Assembly: GCA_903884005.1 (NCBI GenBank)
Contig: CAISDA010000040.1
Location: 127,539-191,538, forward strand
Direction of reading: 5' to 3'
Source of the DNA: an uncultured Ignavibacteriota bacterium
GTDB taxonomy: Bacteria > Bacteroidota > Ignavibacteria > UBA10030 > UBA8401
Length of the DNA stretch: 64,000 nt
The position numbers and the translations under genes are program-made. This document shows, piece after piece, positions 47,847 to 56,930 of this stretch. How positions within the stretch are numbered: position 1 is the stretch's first letter; every line of letters starts with the position of its first letter. The notes beneath the pieces are model-generated. The model was not told the DNA's origin. It ran no database searches and saw nothing but the letters and a program-made list of their open reading frames with translations.

Positions 47847-47959
47847 AGTGTCGTTAAAATACAAAGAAAACACGTGGAGTTCAACGAGTTTTTTAAATAA
47901 ATATTACAGACAACGGTGAAGGCTGAACACCGGGATACTATGCTCTTGAGTACCACGTC

Positions 47960-49330
47960 CTACAGCGGCGCAAATTGTGCGGTAAAATGACGAAGTTGTG
48001 GGGCTTCGTATGTAATTGCATATCCCTTCATCGCCTCTCTTCGCTCAAATGTCTCGATGACCACTTCGATGACGTAATCGATGTGGCTCTGCGTGTAGAC
48101 GCGCCGCGGGATGGCCAGCCGAACAAGTTCCATCGGAGGCGACTGGAGCGAACCATCGGCCCGATACGTGCCGAACATCACGCTCCCGATTTCCACAGAG
48201 CGGATGCCTCCCTGCCTGAATAATTCGACGACTATGGACTGTCCGGGATACTGATCCGGACTGATTGCCGGAAGAAAGCGCTTGGCGTCCAGGTAGATCG
48301 CGTGGCCGCCAGGCGGCTGAAGGATCGGCACACCGGATTCCGTCAGCTTGTTCCCGAGATATTCCACTGAACGGAGCCTGTACGTCAAATAATGTTCGTC
48401 GAGCACCTCATCCAACCCCTGTGCGATCGCTTCCAGATCCCGTCCTGCCAGTCCGCCATAGGTGGGAAATCCCTCTGTGATGATCAGGAGGTTCCGCGCA
48501 CTGGATGCGATCGCCTCGTCATTCATTGCCAGGAAACCGCCCATGTTCACGATCGCATCTTTTTTCGCGCTCATGGTGCAGCCGTCGGCATAGGAAAACA
48601 TTTCGTGCACAATATCCGCCACGGGAGTGTTCGCATATCCCTCTTCACGTTTCTTAATGAAAAATGCGTTTTCCGCGAACCGGCACGCGTCAATATAGAG
48701 CGGTATGCCGTAGCGCTTAAGCACTTCTTTTGTCTCGCGAATATTGCGCATGGACACAGGCTGTCCGCCGCCCGAGTTATTCGTGATGGTGATGAAGCAG
48801 ACGGGTATATTTTCGGCACCCTTTTCCTGAATGAACTGCTCCAGGGCGGGAATATTCATGTTGCCCTTGAAATCGGCGATCAACTCGGGGCGGGTCCCCT
48901 CTTCCGTCGGGAAATCCACGGCGACAGCTCCCGAAAATTCAACGTTCGCGCGCGTCGTGTCGAAGTGCGTATTGTTGGGAATGAATTTTCCTTTGCCTCC
49001 GACCACGGAAAAAATTATTTTTTCGGCGGCGCGTCCCTGATGTGTCGGGATGATGTACTTCATGCCGGTCAACTTCTTGACGACTTTTTCGAAACGAAAG
49101 AACGACCGTGCTCCCGCATACGATTCGTCCCCTTCCATGATGCCTGCCCACTGTTTGGCGCTCATCGCAGAGGTGCCGCTGTCTGTCAACAGGTCAATCA
49201 TGACGTTTTCCGCATGGATGAGAAACGGATTATAATGTGCTTCCTCGAGGATCGCAGTCCGCTCCTCAACAGTCGTGAAACGGATGGGTTCTATCGACTT
49301 GATCTTGAACGGTTCGATGATCGTTTTCAT
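47960..49330 (-). CDS. tnaA: Tryptophanase (beta-eliminating lyase family)
   Basis: Full-length family match; PLP site MSAKKDAIVNMGG; diagnostic residues HFDTT, SVEIG, LRHFTA fit tryptophanase rather than tyrosine phenol-lyase. Confidence 0.85.
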   Translation of the reverse strand: MKTIIEPFKIKSIEPIRFTTVEERTAILEEAHYNPFLIHAENVMIDLLTDSGTSAMSAKQWAGIMEGDESYAGARSFFRFEKVVKKLTGMKYIIPTHQGRAAEKIIFSVVGGKGKFIPNNTHFDTTRANVEFSGAVAVDFPTEEGTRPELIADFKGNMNIPALEQFIQEKGAENIPVCFITITNNSGGGQPVSMRNIRETKEVLKRYGIPLYIDACRFAENAFFIKKREEGYANTPVADIVHEMFSYADGCTMSAKKDAIVNMGGFLAMNDEAIASSARNLLIITEGFPTYGGLAGRDLEAIAQGLDEVLDEHYLTYRLRSVEYLGNKLTESGVPILQPPGGHAIYLDAKRFLPAISPDQYPGQSIVVELFRQGGIRSVEIGSVMFGTYRADGSLQSPPMELVRLAIPRRVYTQSHIDYVIEVVIETFERREAMKGYAITYEAPQLRHFTAQFAPL

Positions 49331-49334
49331 ATGG

Positions 49335-49856
49335 CTATTCTTTATCGTAGGTGACCAGTGAAAAAATGTCGTATTGGTTTAATCGTTCGCGCGGATGGAG
49401 AAATGAAAGTTCTATCAGAAACGAGAGCCCGACGATCGTTCCGCCGAGTTCTTCCACAAGACCGCATGCGGCGGCCATGGTGCCTCCGGTTGCAAGGAGG
49501 TCATCCTGCATGAGGATGCGTTCTCCGGGAGCGATCGCATCGACATGGATCTCCACCGCATCGCTGCCGTATTCGAGCTGATACTCGCGCCGCAGCGTCG
49601 TTGCCGGGAGTTTCTTCGGCTTGCGCACAGGAACGAATCCGGCACCGAGCCTGTACGCGAGTATGCTTCCGAGGATGAATCCGCGCGATTCGATGCCGAC
49701 GACCTTGTCGATGCGCTCATCCTTATAATGGCCGTACAATATATCCACGCAGTACGCCAGTGCGTCCTTGTCTTTAAGCAGCGTGGTGATGTCGCGGAAC
49801 ATGATGCCTGGCGTGGGGAAATCAGGAACGGTGCGGATCGTTGAAATGAGATTCAT
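49335..49856 (-). CDS. apt: Adenine phosphoribosyltransferase
   Basis: IRTVPDFPTPGIMFRDITTLLKD; VGIESRGFILGS; ILMQDDLLATGGTMAAA. Confidence 0.97.
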   Translation of the reverse strand: MNLISTIRTVPDFPTPGIMFRDITTLLKDKDALAYCVDILYGHYKDERIDKVVGIESRGFILGSILAYRLGAGFVPVRKPKKLPATTLRREYQLEYGSDAVEIHVDAIAPGERILMQDDLLATGGTMAAACGLVEELGGTIVGLSFLIELSFLHPRERLNQYDIFSLVTYDKE

Positions 49857-49881
49857 TGGGAAGAGGATTGAGGTGCGTTGA

Positions 49882-50661
49882 TTACCATATGATCGCTTCG
49901 TTCTTGAGCAGCCCGTCGATGCCTTTCTTGCACTCCTCCGTCATTCGCACTGCGGCGTGCATGTTGGCTGCGTATTCGACCGATTCGTTAAATTTCATGC
50001 CTTCCATAGCGACGAACATCTCCTTCAACAATCCCATCGACGACCCGCTGACGGACGTGCACAATTCTTCGGCAAGGAGCGCCGTGTCGGCATCGAGTTT
50101 TTCGGGAAGCGATACCATCGTTACCAGCCCGGCCGCGATCGCCTGTGGTGCCGATAGGATGGAACCGCGGAGCAGCAATTCACGTGTCTTTCCCTCGCCT
50201 ATTTTTTTCACAAGAAACGGAACGGCGAGTGCGGGCAGCATTCCATTGCGCACTTCGGTGAAACCGAATGTCGCTTTTTTGGACGCGAGGGTATAATCGC
50301 AGATGGCCGTCAAGAGGCATCCGCCTGCATGCGCCGCACCGTTCACTTTCGCAATGACCGGCTTGCGTATCGAATACATGATCTGTGCAAGACGCATGAC
50401 CATCTTCGCATCCTCCACACAGCTGCCGAAGTCTGTTCCGTTACCTTTTTCACGGTACTCGAAATCTTCGCCGGAGCAGAAAACATCGTCTGTTCCCGTC
50501 AACACAATGACCTTCACCGCACTGTCTTTCGAGGCGCCGACAAATGCATTCGTCAGTTCCTGCACCATTGCCTGGTCCAAGGCATTGCGCCGCTCAGGCC
50601 GGTTCATGGCGATCGTGCAGACTCGTTGGTCGATGGTGTATGTGAGACGTGAATATTCCAT
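49882..50661 (-). CDS. Enoyl-CoA hydratase/isomerase family protein
   Basis: Start MEYSRLTYTIDQRVCTIAMNRPERRNALD at 50661; KPVIAKVNGAAHAGGCLLTAICDYTLAS. Confidence 0.93.
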   Translation of the reverse strand: MEYSRLTYTIDQRVCTIAMNRPERRNALDQAMVQELTNAFVGASKDSAVKVIVLTGTDDVFCSGEDFEYREKGNGTDFGSCVEDAKMVMRLAQIMYSIRKPVIAKVNGAAHAGGCLLTAICDYTLASKKATFGFTEVRNGMLPALAVPFLVKKIGEGKTRELLLRGSILSAPQAIAAGLVTMVSLPEKLDADTALLAEELCTSVSGSSMGLLKEMFVAMEGMKFNESVEYAANMHAAVRMTEECKKGIDGLLKNEAIIW

Positions 50662-50735
50662 AACGCGCCGATGATGAATAGAAAAGTTTGTATGAAAATA
50701 ACTAAATAGAATTGCAGAAGCAATCTCCGAAACAC

Positions 50736-50775
50736 AAAAACCTCGCAGTCGGAAACGCTGCGAGGTTTTTGTCAT
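50736..50775 (-). terminator. Intrinsic terminator downstream of glutamine synthetase
   Basis: aaaaacctcgcag/ctgcgaggttttt inverted repeat with flanking A/T runs. Confidence 0.88.
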
Positions 50776-50800
50776 TGACTGTACGAGTGTGAACGGCCGC

Positions 50801-52927
50801 TTAGAGTCCCACGAGCATATCGCGGTAATGTGGAACCGGCCAATGGTTGTCCGATGTATACTCTTCAAGCTCATCGACGACGGCACGCACCTTTTCGCAT
50901 TGGACCTTCACGTCCCCAAATGCCTTGCCCTTCGCTTTGATGGCAGCCTTCGTCTCTGCAGCGGCGATGAGCGTATCGAGCTTCGCCGTTTCAGTCTGCA
51001 GCGCCGCCACCTTGATGGCGATTTTTTTCGCGAGGCCGGTCAGCGACGCGACTGCCGGACTCGTTCTGCCGAGCGCGCTCTTCACGCCGGCAATCGCGTC
51101 CGTTATTTCCGTCAAATACTGAACCACACCGGGAAGATACATCGTCGTTGCCATGTCTTTTGTGATGACGGCTTCGATGCTGATCTGCTTGATGAAATTC
51201 TCCATGTCGATATGGTAGACCGCTTCAAGCTCCCGTTCGTTGAAGATCTTGTAGTCGCTGTAAAGCTTCACGGCTGCCGCCGATGTCACCGCTTCCACCG
51301 CTTCGGGCGTGGTTTTTATATTCGGCAGCCCGCGCCGCTTCGCTTCTTTCTGCCAATTGGACGAATAATTGTCGCCTTCGAACAGAATGGATTTTGATTT
51401 TTTCAGCGTTATGCGAAGCACGTCCACCACCGCCGAGTTGAAGTCCTTTCCGCCGGCAATTGCCTGTTCAAGGAGCAGACGCAGCGTATCGAGTTGCTGC
51501 GCCATGGCCGTGTTCAACGCCGTGATCGGTGTGGATGGGGATTGTGACGAACCGACTGCACGGAATTCGAATTTATTGCCGGTGAATGCGAACGGCGATG
51601 TGCGGTTGCGGTCCGTGTTGTCCCGGCGTATTTCCGGTATCTTATCGATGCCGGCCGAGAGCCATGCCTGGCCGGAATTCTCACGCGGTACGCCGCTGAG
51701 CAGATCTTCCAGAACGTTCGTGAGCGACTCGCCAAGGAAGACAGAGATGATGGCCGGCGGCGCTTCATTGGCGCCGAGACGATGATCGTTCGAGGCAGAC
51801 GCGATCGCCGCACGCAGCAACGGAGCGTGCGTGTAAACCGCATTGACGGTTGCGACAAGGAAGACCAGGAATTGCAGATTCGAGTGAGGCGTTTTACCGG
51901 GGTTGAGAAGATTCTCTCCCGTGTCGGTTGCGAGCGCCCAGTTTGCATGCTTGCCGCTTCCATTGATATGGGCGAACGGCTTTTCATGCAGCAGCACCGC
52001 AAGGTCGTGATGCGCGGCGACGCGATCCATGAGGTCCATTAAAATTTGATTGTGGTCGATGGCAACGTTTACATCCTCGAATATCGGAGCGACTTCAAAT
52101 TGATTGGGCGCCACTTCGTTATGACGCGTCTTCAGAGGAATGCCCAGCTTGTACGACTCCTCTTCGATCTCCGTCATGAAGGCGAATGCGCGTTCTGGAA
52201 TGTTGCCGAAGTATTGATCTTCCAACTGCTGATGCTTTGCCGGAGGAATGCCGAACAGCGTGCGGCCTGTCTGGCGAAGGTCGGGGCGGTCGAAATAGTA
52301 TTGCCTGTCGATGAGGAAATATTCCTGCTCGACGCCAAGCGTCGAAAATACACGCGTGGCCGGATTGTTGAACAATTGCAGCATCGTCAGCGCAGACTTG
52401 TTCAATGCCTGGATCGAACGCAGCAACGGCGCTTTTTTGTCGAGTGTTTCGCCTGTATAAGAAACAAAAATGCTGGGAATGCAGAGCGTATTGCCGTTCG
52501 GATATTCCATGACGAATGCAGGGCTCGTCGGATCCCAGATGGTGTAGCCGCGCGCCTCAAATGTCGAGCGCATGCCGCCCGACGGGAAGGAGGATGCATC
52601 GGGTTCTCCCTGGATCAGCTGCTTGCCGGAAAACGATTCGATGACATGATGGTCCTCCGCAAACTCGATGAAGGAATCGTGCTTTTCAGCGGTGGATCCG
52701 GTTAGCGGCTGGAACCAGTGCGTGTAGTGCGTGCACCCTTTTGTGAGAGCCCAGTCCTTCAGTGCCACGGCTGCAAGATTCGCCGTGTCCTTGTCCAGTT
52801 TCTCGCCTTTTTGTATCACGCTCAACACCTGGTGATACGCCTGCGCCGGCATCAGTTGCTGCATGCGCTCGAGGCTGAAAATATTCGTTCCAAAAAAATC
52901 AGAAACCAATTTATCGTTTTTACTCAT
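50801..52927 (-). CDS. glnN: Type III glutamine synthetase
   Basis: About 708 aa; FFGTNIFSLERMQQLM; FPSGGMRSTFEARGYTIWDPTSPAF; NEVAPNQFEVAPIFEDVNVAIDHNQ; HLGANEAPPAIISVFLG. Confidence 0.97.
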   Translation of the reverse strand: MSKNDKLVSDFFGTNIFSLERMQQLMPAQAYHQVLSVIQKGEKLDKDTANLAAVALKDWALTKGCTHYTHWFQPLTGSTAEKHDSFIEFAEDHHVIESFSGKQLIQGEPDASSFPSGGMRSTFEARGYTIWDPTSPAFVMEYPNGNTLCIPSIFVSYTGETLDKKAPLLRSIQALNKSALTMLQLFNNPATRVFSTLGVEQEYFLIDRQYYFDRPDLRQTGRTLFGIPPAKHQQLEDQYFGNIPERAFAFMTEIEEESYKLGIPLKTRHNEVAPNQFEVAPIFEDVNVAIDHNQILMDLMDRVAAHHDLAVLLHEKPFAHINGSGKHANWALATDTGENLLNPGKTPHSNLQFLVFLVATVNAVYTHAPLLRAAIASASNDHRLGANEAPPAIISVFLGESLTNVLEDLLSGVPRENSGQAWLSAGIDKIPEIRRDNTDRNRTSPFAFTGNKFEFRAVGSSQSPSTPITALNTAMAQQLDTLRLLLEQAIAGGKDFNSAVVDVLRITLKKSKSILFEGDNYSSNWQKEAKRRGLPNIKTTPEAVEAVTSAAAVKLYSDYKIFNERELEAVYHIDMENFIKQISIEAVITKDMATTMYLPGVVQYLTEITDAIAGVKSALGRTSPAVASLTGLAKKIAIKVAALQTETAKLDTLIAAAETKAAIKAKGKAFGDVKVQCEKVRAVVDELEEYTSDNHWPVPHYRDMLVGL

Positions 52928-52955
52928 AGTGTCTCCTGTCGGGTTATGATGAGTG

Positions 52956-53417
52956 TTATTTATGAAGTTTCGATATTTTAAGACGCATAGTTTCCTTCGA
53001 TGTCGACAGGACCACGCTGGTGCTGGTCGTCACGACGCCCTTCCATGCCTGTATGACCGACAGGAGTTTTTCGAGGCTCGCCGCATTTTCCGTTCGTACT
53101 TTGATGAGGTGGGTGCCGCTGCCCGTCACCGAATGCACTTCGAGTATTTCGTCGTTCCCTCTGGCGTGATCGAGAAAGTCAGGATAGTGCTTCGAGGAAT
53201 CCACTGTCACCGTGATGAACGCGGTGATGTCTTTGCCCACTTTTTTAGGATTCACGATCGCATGATATCCCTCCAGGATGCCGCTCTCTTCCATTTTCCG
53301 AAGGCGCTCGCTGATCGACGGGATGCTTAATCCGACCGCTGATGCGAGGTCGTTGCGGCGCGTACGCCCGTTGAGTTGAAGGATGTCGAGAATGGTCAGA
53401 TCGATGTCGTCAAGCAT
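52956..53417 (-). CDS. Lrp/AsnC-family transcriptional regulator
   Basis: DDIDLTILDILQLNGRTRRNDLASAVGLSIPSISERLRKMEESGILEGYHAIVNPK plus RAM domain. Confidence 0.95.
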   Translation of the reverse strand: MLDDIDLTILDILQLNGRTRRNDLASAVGLSIPSISERLRKMEESGILEGYHAIVNPKKVGKDITAFITVTVDSSKHYPDFLDHARGNDEILEVHSVTGSGTHLIKVRTENAASLEKLLSVIQAWKGVVTTSTSVVLSTSKETMRLKISKLHK

Positions 53418-53477
53418 AGGGGGTGGTATTTGATGTGTGCCTTAATAGTTTAAGTTTGCAGCCGTGCTGGCTTTATT

Positions 53478-53506
53478 AATATACCTTAATTGCAAAATAT
53501 AGTCAA
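53478..53506 (-). promoter_or_regulatory. Candidate promoter for the lrp-glnN unit
   Basis: TTGACT-N17-TATATT on the minus strand. Confidence 0.55.
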
Positions 53507-53514
53507 CATAAATA

Positions 53515-53555
53515 AAACAAAAAGGTGAACTATTCTTTCGAATAATTCACCTCAT
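53515..53555 (-). terminator. Intrinsic terminator downstream of nagA
   Basis: aggtgaa..attc/gaat..ttcacct stem, then TTTTTGTTTT on the minus strand. Confidence 0.75.
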
Positions 53556-53603
53556 GTAGTTCCGGGCGCCGATGCAGGGTGCCATCGCCGTGCAGCACGC
53601 ATG

Positions 53604-54791
53604 TTATGCGTGCAGTTCGTGCGTGATGATGTGTTCCTTCTGATATTTTACGATGCCTTCGCAGATCGTCGCCTGCACTTCAAAGTCGTCGTCCATGATC
53701 ACAATGTCAGCATCCTTCCCGACGGCCAGTATCCCTTTGCGATGTTCCTTTGCGATCACTTTTGCGCCGTTGAGCGATGCCATGCGCACGGCATCGCACA
53801 GAGACACGCCGACCTCCTGCACCATGTTTTTCACGGCCTTCTCCATGGTGAGCGTGCTCCCGGCGAGCGTACCGTTGGGCAGGTACGCCCGTTTTTCCTT
53901 CACGACGATCCGTTGATCCATAAAATCATAATCGCCGTCGGGCATGCCCGTTGCCCGGAGCGAATCCGTGACGAGAATGATGCCGCCGTTGCCCTTGATG
54001 TTGAAGAGCAGTTTCATGACCTGCGGATTGACATGGATCGTGTCGGCGATCAGTTCCACTTTCAGTTCGTGGCGGAGCAGCGCGCTGACCATGATGCCGG
54101 CTTCACGGTGATGAAACGGCCTCATCGCATTGAACATGTGCGTCACATGCGCTGCGCCGTTGTCGATCGCTTTTTCGATGTCTTCATACAGCGCCAGAGA
54201 GTGTCCGATGGACGGCACAACACCGCTGATCGCCGCGGCCCGTATCACGTCCAGATTTCCCGGAACTTCCGGGGCGATCGTCATGATCTTGATGTACCCC
54301 TTCCCCGCCTCATACAAACGTTTCCATGCATCGACGCTCGGCTTCCACAGATATTCGACCTTGTGCACTCCTTTCATTTCGGGATTGATGAACGGCCCTT
54401 CCATGTGGATGCCCCAGATGTTTGTCTCCGCGGTGCTCGCGGCATAATTGGCGAGGCGGCTGATTGTTTCAAGCAATTGATCGGTTGGCTTGCTGAAAAG
54501 CGAGGCAAGCATACCCGTCGTTCCATGCTTGAAAAAAAATTCGGATGCCGTGCGTATCGATTCGTCGTTGTTGTCCGAAAACCCCGCTCCACCCCCGCCA
54601 TGCACCAACAGGTCAACGAATCCCGGGGTTACCGTCATGCCGCTGAAGTCATAGCGCGGAATGCCCTGACCGATCGACACGTCTTCCATTTTTCCCAACT
54701 CTGAAATCGATTTTCCGTCGATAACAATCGCGCCGTGCTCAACGATTCGAAACGGTGTGACTATCCTTACATTGGTAATTGCGTAATGCAT
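53604..54791 (-). CDS. nagA: N-acetylglucosamine-6-phosphate deacetylase
   Basis: VTPGFVDLLVHGGGGAGF; HMEGPFINPEMKGVH; HVTHMFNAMRPFHHREAG; LVTDSLRATG. Confidence 0.95.
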   Translation of the reverse strand: MHYAITNVRIVTPFRIVEHGAIVIDGKSISELGKMEDVSIGQGIPRYDFSGMTVTPGFVDLLVHGGGGAGFSDNNDESIRTASEFFFKHGTTGMLASLFSKPTDQLLETISRLANYAASTAETNIWGIHMEGPFINPEMKGVHKVEYLWKPSVDAWKRLYEAGKGYIKIMTIAPEVPGNLDVIRAAAISGVVPSIGHSLALYEDIEKAIDNGAAHVTHMFNAMRPFHHREAGIMVSALLRHELKVELIADTIHVNPQVMKLLFNIKGNGGIILVTDSLRATGMPDGDYDFMDQRIVVKEKRAYLPNGTLAGSTLTMEKAVKNMVQEVGVSLCDAVRMASLNGAKVIAKEHRKGILAVGKDADIVIMDDDFEVQATICEGIVKYQKEHIITHELHA

Positions 54792-54812
54792 GAATTCCTC
54801 GTTGTGTGTGTG

Positions 54813-55475
54813 TTACCGTATTGCCTGCTGCAGTTCCTTAAATGATGCCTCGATGGTGCCCTGCGCAAAGACAGCGCTGCCCGCCACCAGAATGTCCGTT
54901 CCGGCTTCGGCGACAGACGCAGCATTGTCGAGCGTGACGCCGCCATCGACTTCAATGAGCGTTGACAAATTCATTGAACGGATCATCGCCGAAAGATTCT
55001 GTATTTTATCGATGCTCGTGGGGATGAACGACTGGCCGCCGAATCCGGGGTTCACCGACATGATCAGCACCAGGTCGCAGTACGGCAGGATCTCCGATAA
55101 GAATTCTATGGGCGTTGCCGGATTCAGGCTCACGCCCGGCTTCATGCCCAATTCCTTGATGCGTGTCACGGTCCGGTGAAGATGGCGGCATGCCTCGTAA
55201 TGCACCGTCAGATAGGTCGATCCTGCGCCGGCAAATGCTTCGAGATACCTGTCGGGTTCTTCGATCATTAAATGCGTGTCCAGTGGAAGGCGGGTGACCT
55301 TCCGGATCGCTTTCACCACCGGTGGCCCGATGGTGATGTTCGGCACGAAATGGCCGTCCATCACATCCACATGCAGAATCTGTACCCCCGCGTCCTCGCA
55401 TTGGCGGATGTCGTATTCAAGGTTCGCAAAGTTTGCCGATAACAGGGACGGCGCTATGATTTTTGAGTGAGTCAT
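54813..55475 (-). CDS. rpe: Ribulose-phosphate 3-epimerase
   Basis: IAPSLLSANFANLEYDIRQCEDAGVQILHVDVMDGHFVPNITIGPPVV; MSVNPGFGGQSFIP. Confidence 0.97.
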   Translation of the reverse strand: MTHSKIIAPSLLSANFANLEYDIRQCEDAGVQILHVDVMDGHFVPNITIGPPVVKAIRKVTRLPLDTHLMIEEPDRYLEAFAGAGSTYLTVHYEACRHLHRTVTRIKELGMKPGVSLNPATPIEFLSEILPYCDLVLIMSVNPGFGGQSFIPTSIDKIQNLSAMIRSMNLSTLIEVDGGVTLDNAASVAEAGTDILVAGSAVFAQGTIEASFKELQQAIR

Positions 55476-55484
55476 GTCGGTGTC

Positions 55485-56267
55485 CTAATTTTCCCGTGTG
55501 CTCTTTGATTTGTCAATCGGCGAGGCGATGATCAGGTCGACATTTTTTTCGACGGTCACGACCTCCAACGGACGTGGTACTTGTTCGATCACCGTATTGG
55601 GCAGCAGATCGGCCGACGGCTGATACACGACCGTCCCGACGGACAAGCCTTTTTCGAGAAGTCTCTTTTGCGCATCGGTCAAAGATTTTCCGATCAGATC
55701 AGGCACGGCGATGCTGTCGATCGATGTGCCCGCACTGACCATGAAATTGACGAATCCATTATGCCGTGTGTTTGTCCCCTGCGGAGGCTCCTGCGACATG
55801 ATGATGCCTTCGGGAAATTCCGTCGATATGGCATACGACACCGCGCCCTGATGCAGTCCGATCCTGTCGAGCGTGAATTTCGCGTTGCGGAGCGTGCTGC
55901 CTTTGAACGACGGAATCACGACGAGTTTCTCGCCTCCCGAGATCGTCAAATACACACGGCGTCCTTCTTTGACGTATTGCAGCGGATCCGGATTCTGCCC
56001 CACCACGCTTCCCTCGGGATATTGCTTGTCCATGCGCGTATCGCCGAGCAGCGGCTCAAGGTTCAGGGATTTCAACAGCGTGATCGCATCCGCCTCTTTC
56101 ATCCCAACGACATTCGGAATGGAAACGGTGGGCTTGTTGACATACCATGGCATGACGATGGAATCGATCACTGCTATGACGATAAGGAAAAATCCAACCA
56201 CCACATAGGTAATTTTTGCCGGCCGGGATACCGCCATTCGAAGTGCTGTTTTTTTGTACTCAGTCAT
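55485..56267 (-). CDS. Membrane-anchored PASTA-domain protein without kinase domain
   Basis: One N-terminal TM then three PASTA-like units (IPNVVGMKEADAITLL, IPSFKGSTLRNAKFTL, VPDLIGKSLTDAQKRL). Confidence 0.9.
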   Translation of the reverse strand: MTEYKKTALRMAVSRPAKITYVVVGFFLIVIAVIDSIVMPWYVNKPTVSIPNVVGMKEADAITLLKSLNLEPLLGDTRMDKQYPEGSVVGQNPDPLQYVKEGRRVYLTISGGEKLVVIPSFKGSTLRNAKFTLDRIGLHQGAVSYAISTEFPEGIIMSQEPPQGTNTRHNGFVNFMVSAGTSIDSIAVPDLIGKSLTDAQKRLLEKGLSVGTVVYQPSADLLPNTVIEQVPRPLEVVTVEKNVDLIIASPIDKSKSTREN

Positions 56268-56270
56268 GGG

Positions 56271-56858
56271 CTATCGCTTCATCAAATTTTCAATGTATTT
56301 GCCGACGAGGTCAAATTCCAAATTGACCTGCGTGCCGACGGCATAACTGCCGAATATCGTATGGTCCATCGTAAACGGAATGATCGCCACCGTGAATGTC
56401 GACGGTGCACATCGGGCTACAGTGAGGCTCACGCCGTCGACGGCTATCGAACCCACCGGGATAAGATACTTCCGGTATCGTTTTGGAAAGGCGATCGTGA
56501 TCAGCCAACTGGTCTCGAGTTGTTCGATCTTCTTCACCGTTCCAATGCAGTCCACATGCCCCTGAACGAGATGTCCACCGAGCCTCTGCTGCAGAGACAC
56601 GGCACGCTCCAGGTTTACACGCATGTCTGTGCGCAGCGCACCGAGGTTCGTCTTCGTGAGCGTTTCATGGACCGCATGGACCAGAAATCGTCCTTTGTAT
56701 TTTTGCGTCACGGTCAGGCACGTGCCATTGACTGCAATGCTGTTGTCAATGCCGAGATCGCGAGTTACCAGCGCTGCTGTAATGGCAAAATCAATCCCAT
56801 CTCCGCGCGGAGATACGAGTGTGACTATGCCCGTTTCCTCAATGATTCCTGTAAACAT
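56271..56858 (-). CDS. ribE: Riboflavin synthase (alpha chain)
   Basis: MFTGIIEETGIV; NGTCLTV; GGHLVQGHVDCIGTV; VDGVSLTV. Confidence 0.96.
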   Translation of the reverse strand: MFTGIIEETGIVTLVSPRGDGIDFAITAALVTRDLGIDNSIAVNGTCLTVTQKYKGRFLVHAVHETLTKTNLGALRTDMRVNLERAVSLQQRLGGHLVQGHVDCIGTVKKIEQLETSWLITIAFPKRYRKYLIPVGSIAVDGVSLTVARCAPSTFTVAIIPFTMDHTIFGSYAVGTQVNLEFDLVGKYIENLMKR

Positions 56859-56930
56859 TATCGTCCTGCATAGTAGTCGATGAATAATTTTGACAACGAT
56901 GCCATCATGTATTTTCCGCTGGCCGTCGTT

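Noticed and set aside
56859-56930. FMN riboswitch near ribE/ribD
   Set aside because: Only about 70 bp and no FMN-aptamer consensus recognised.
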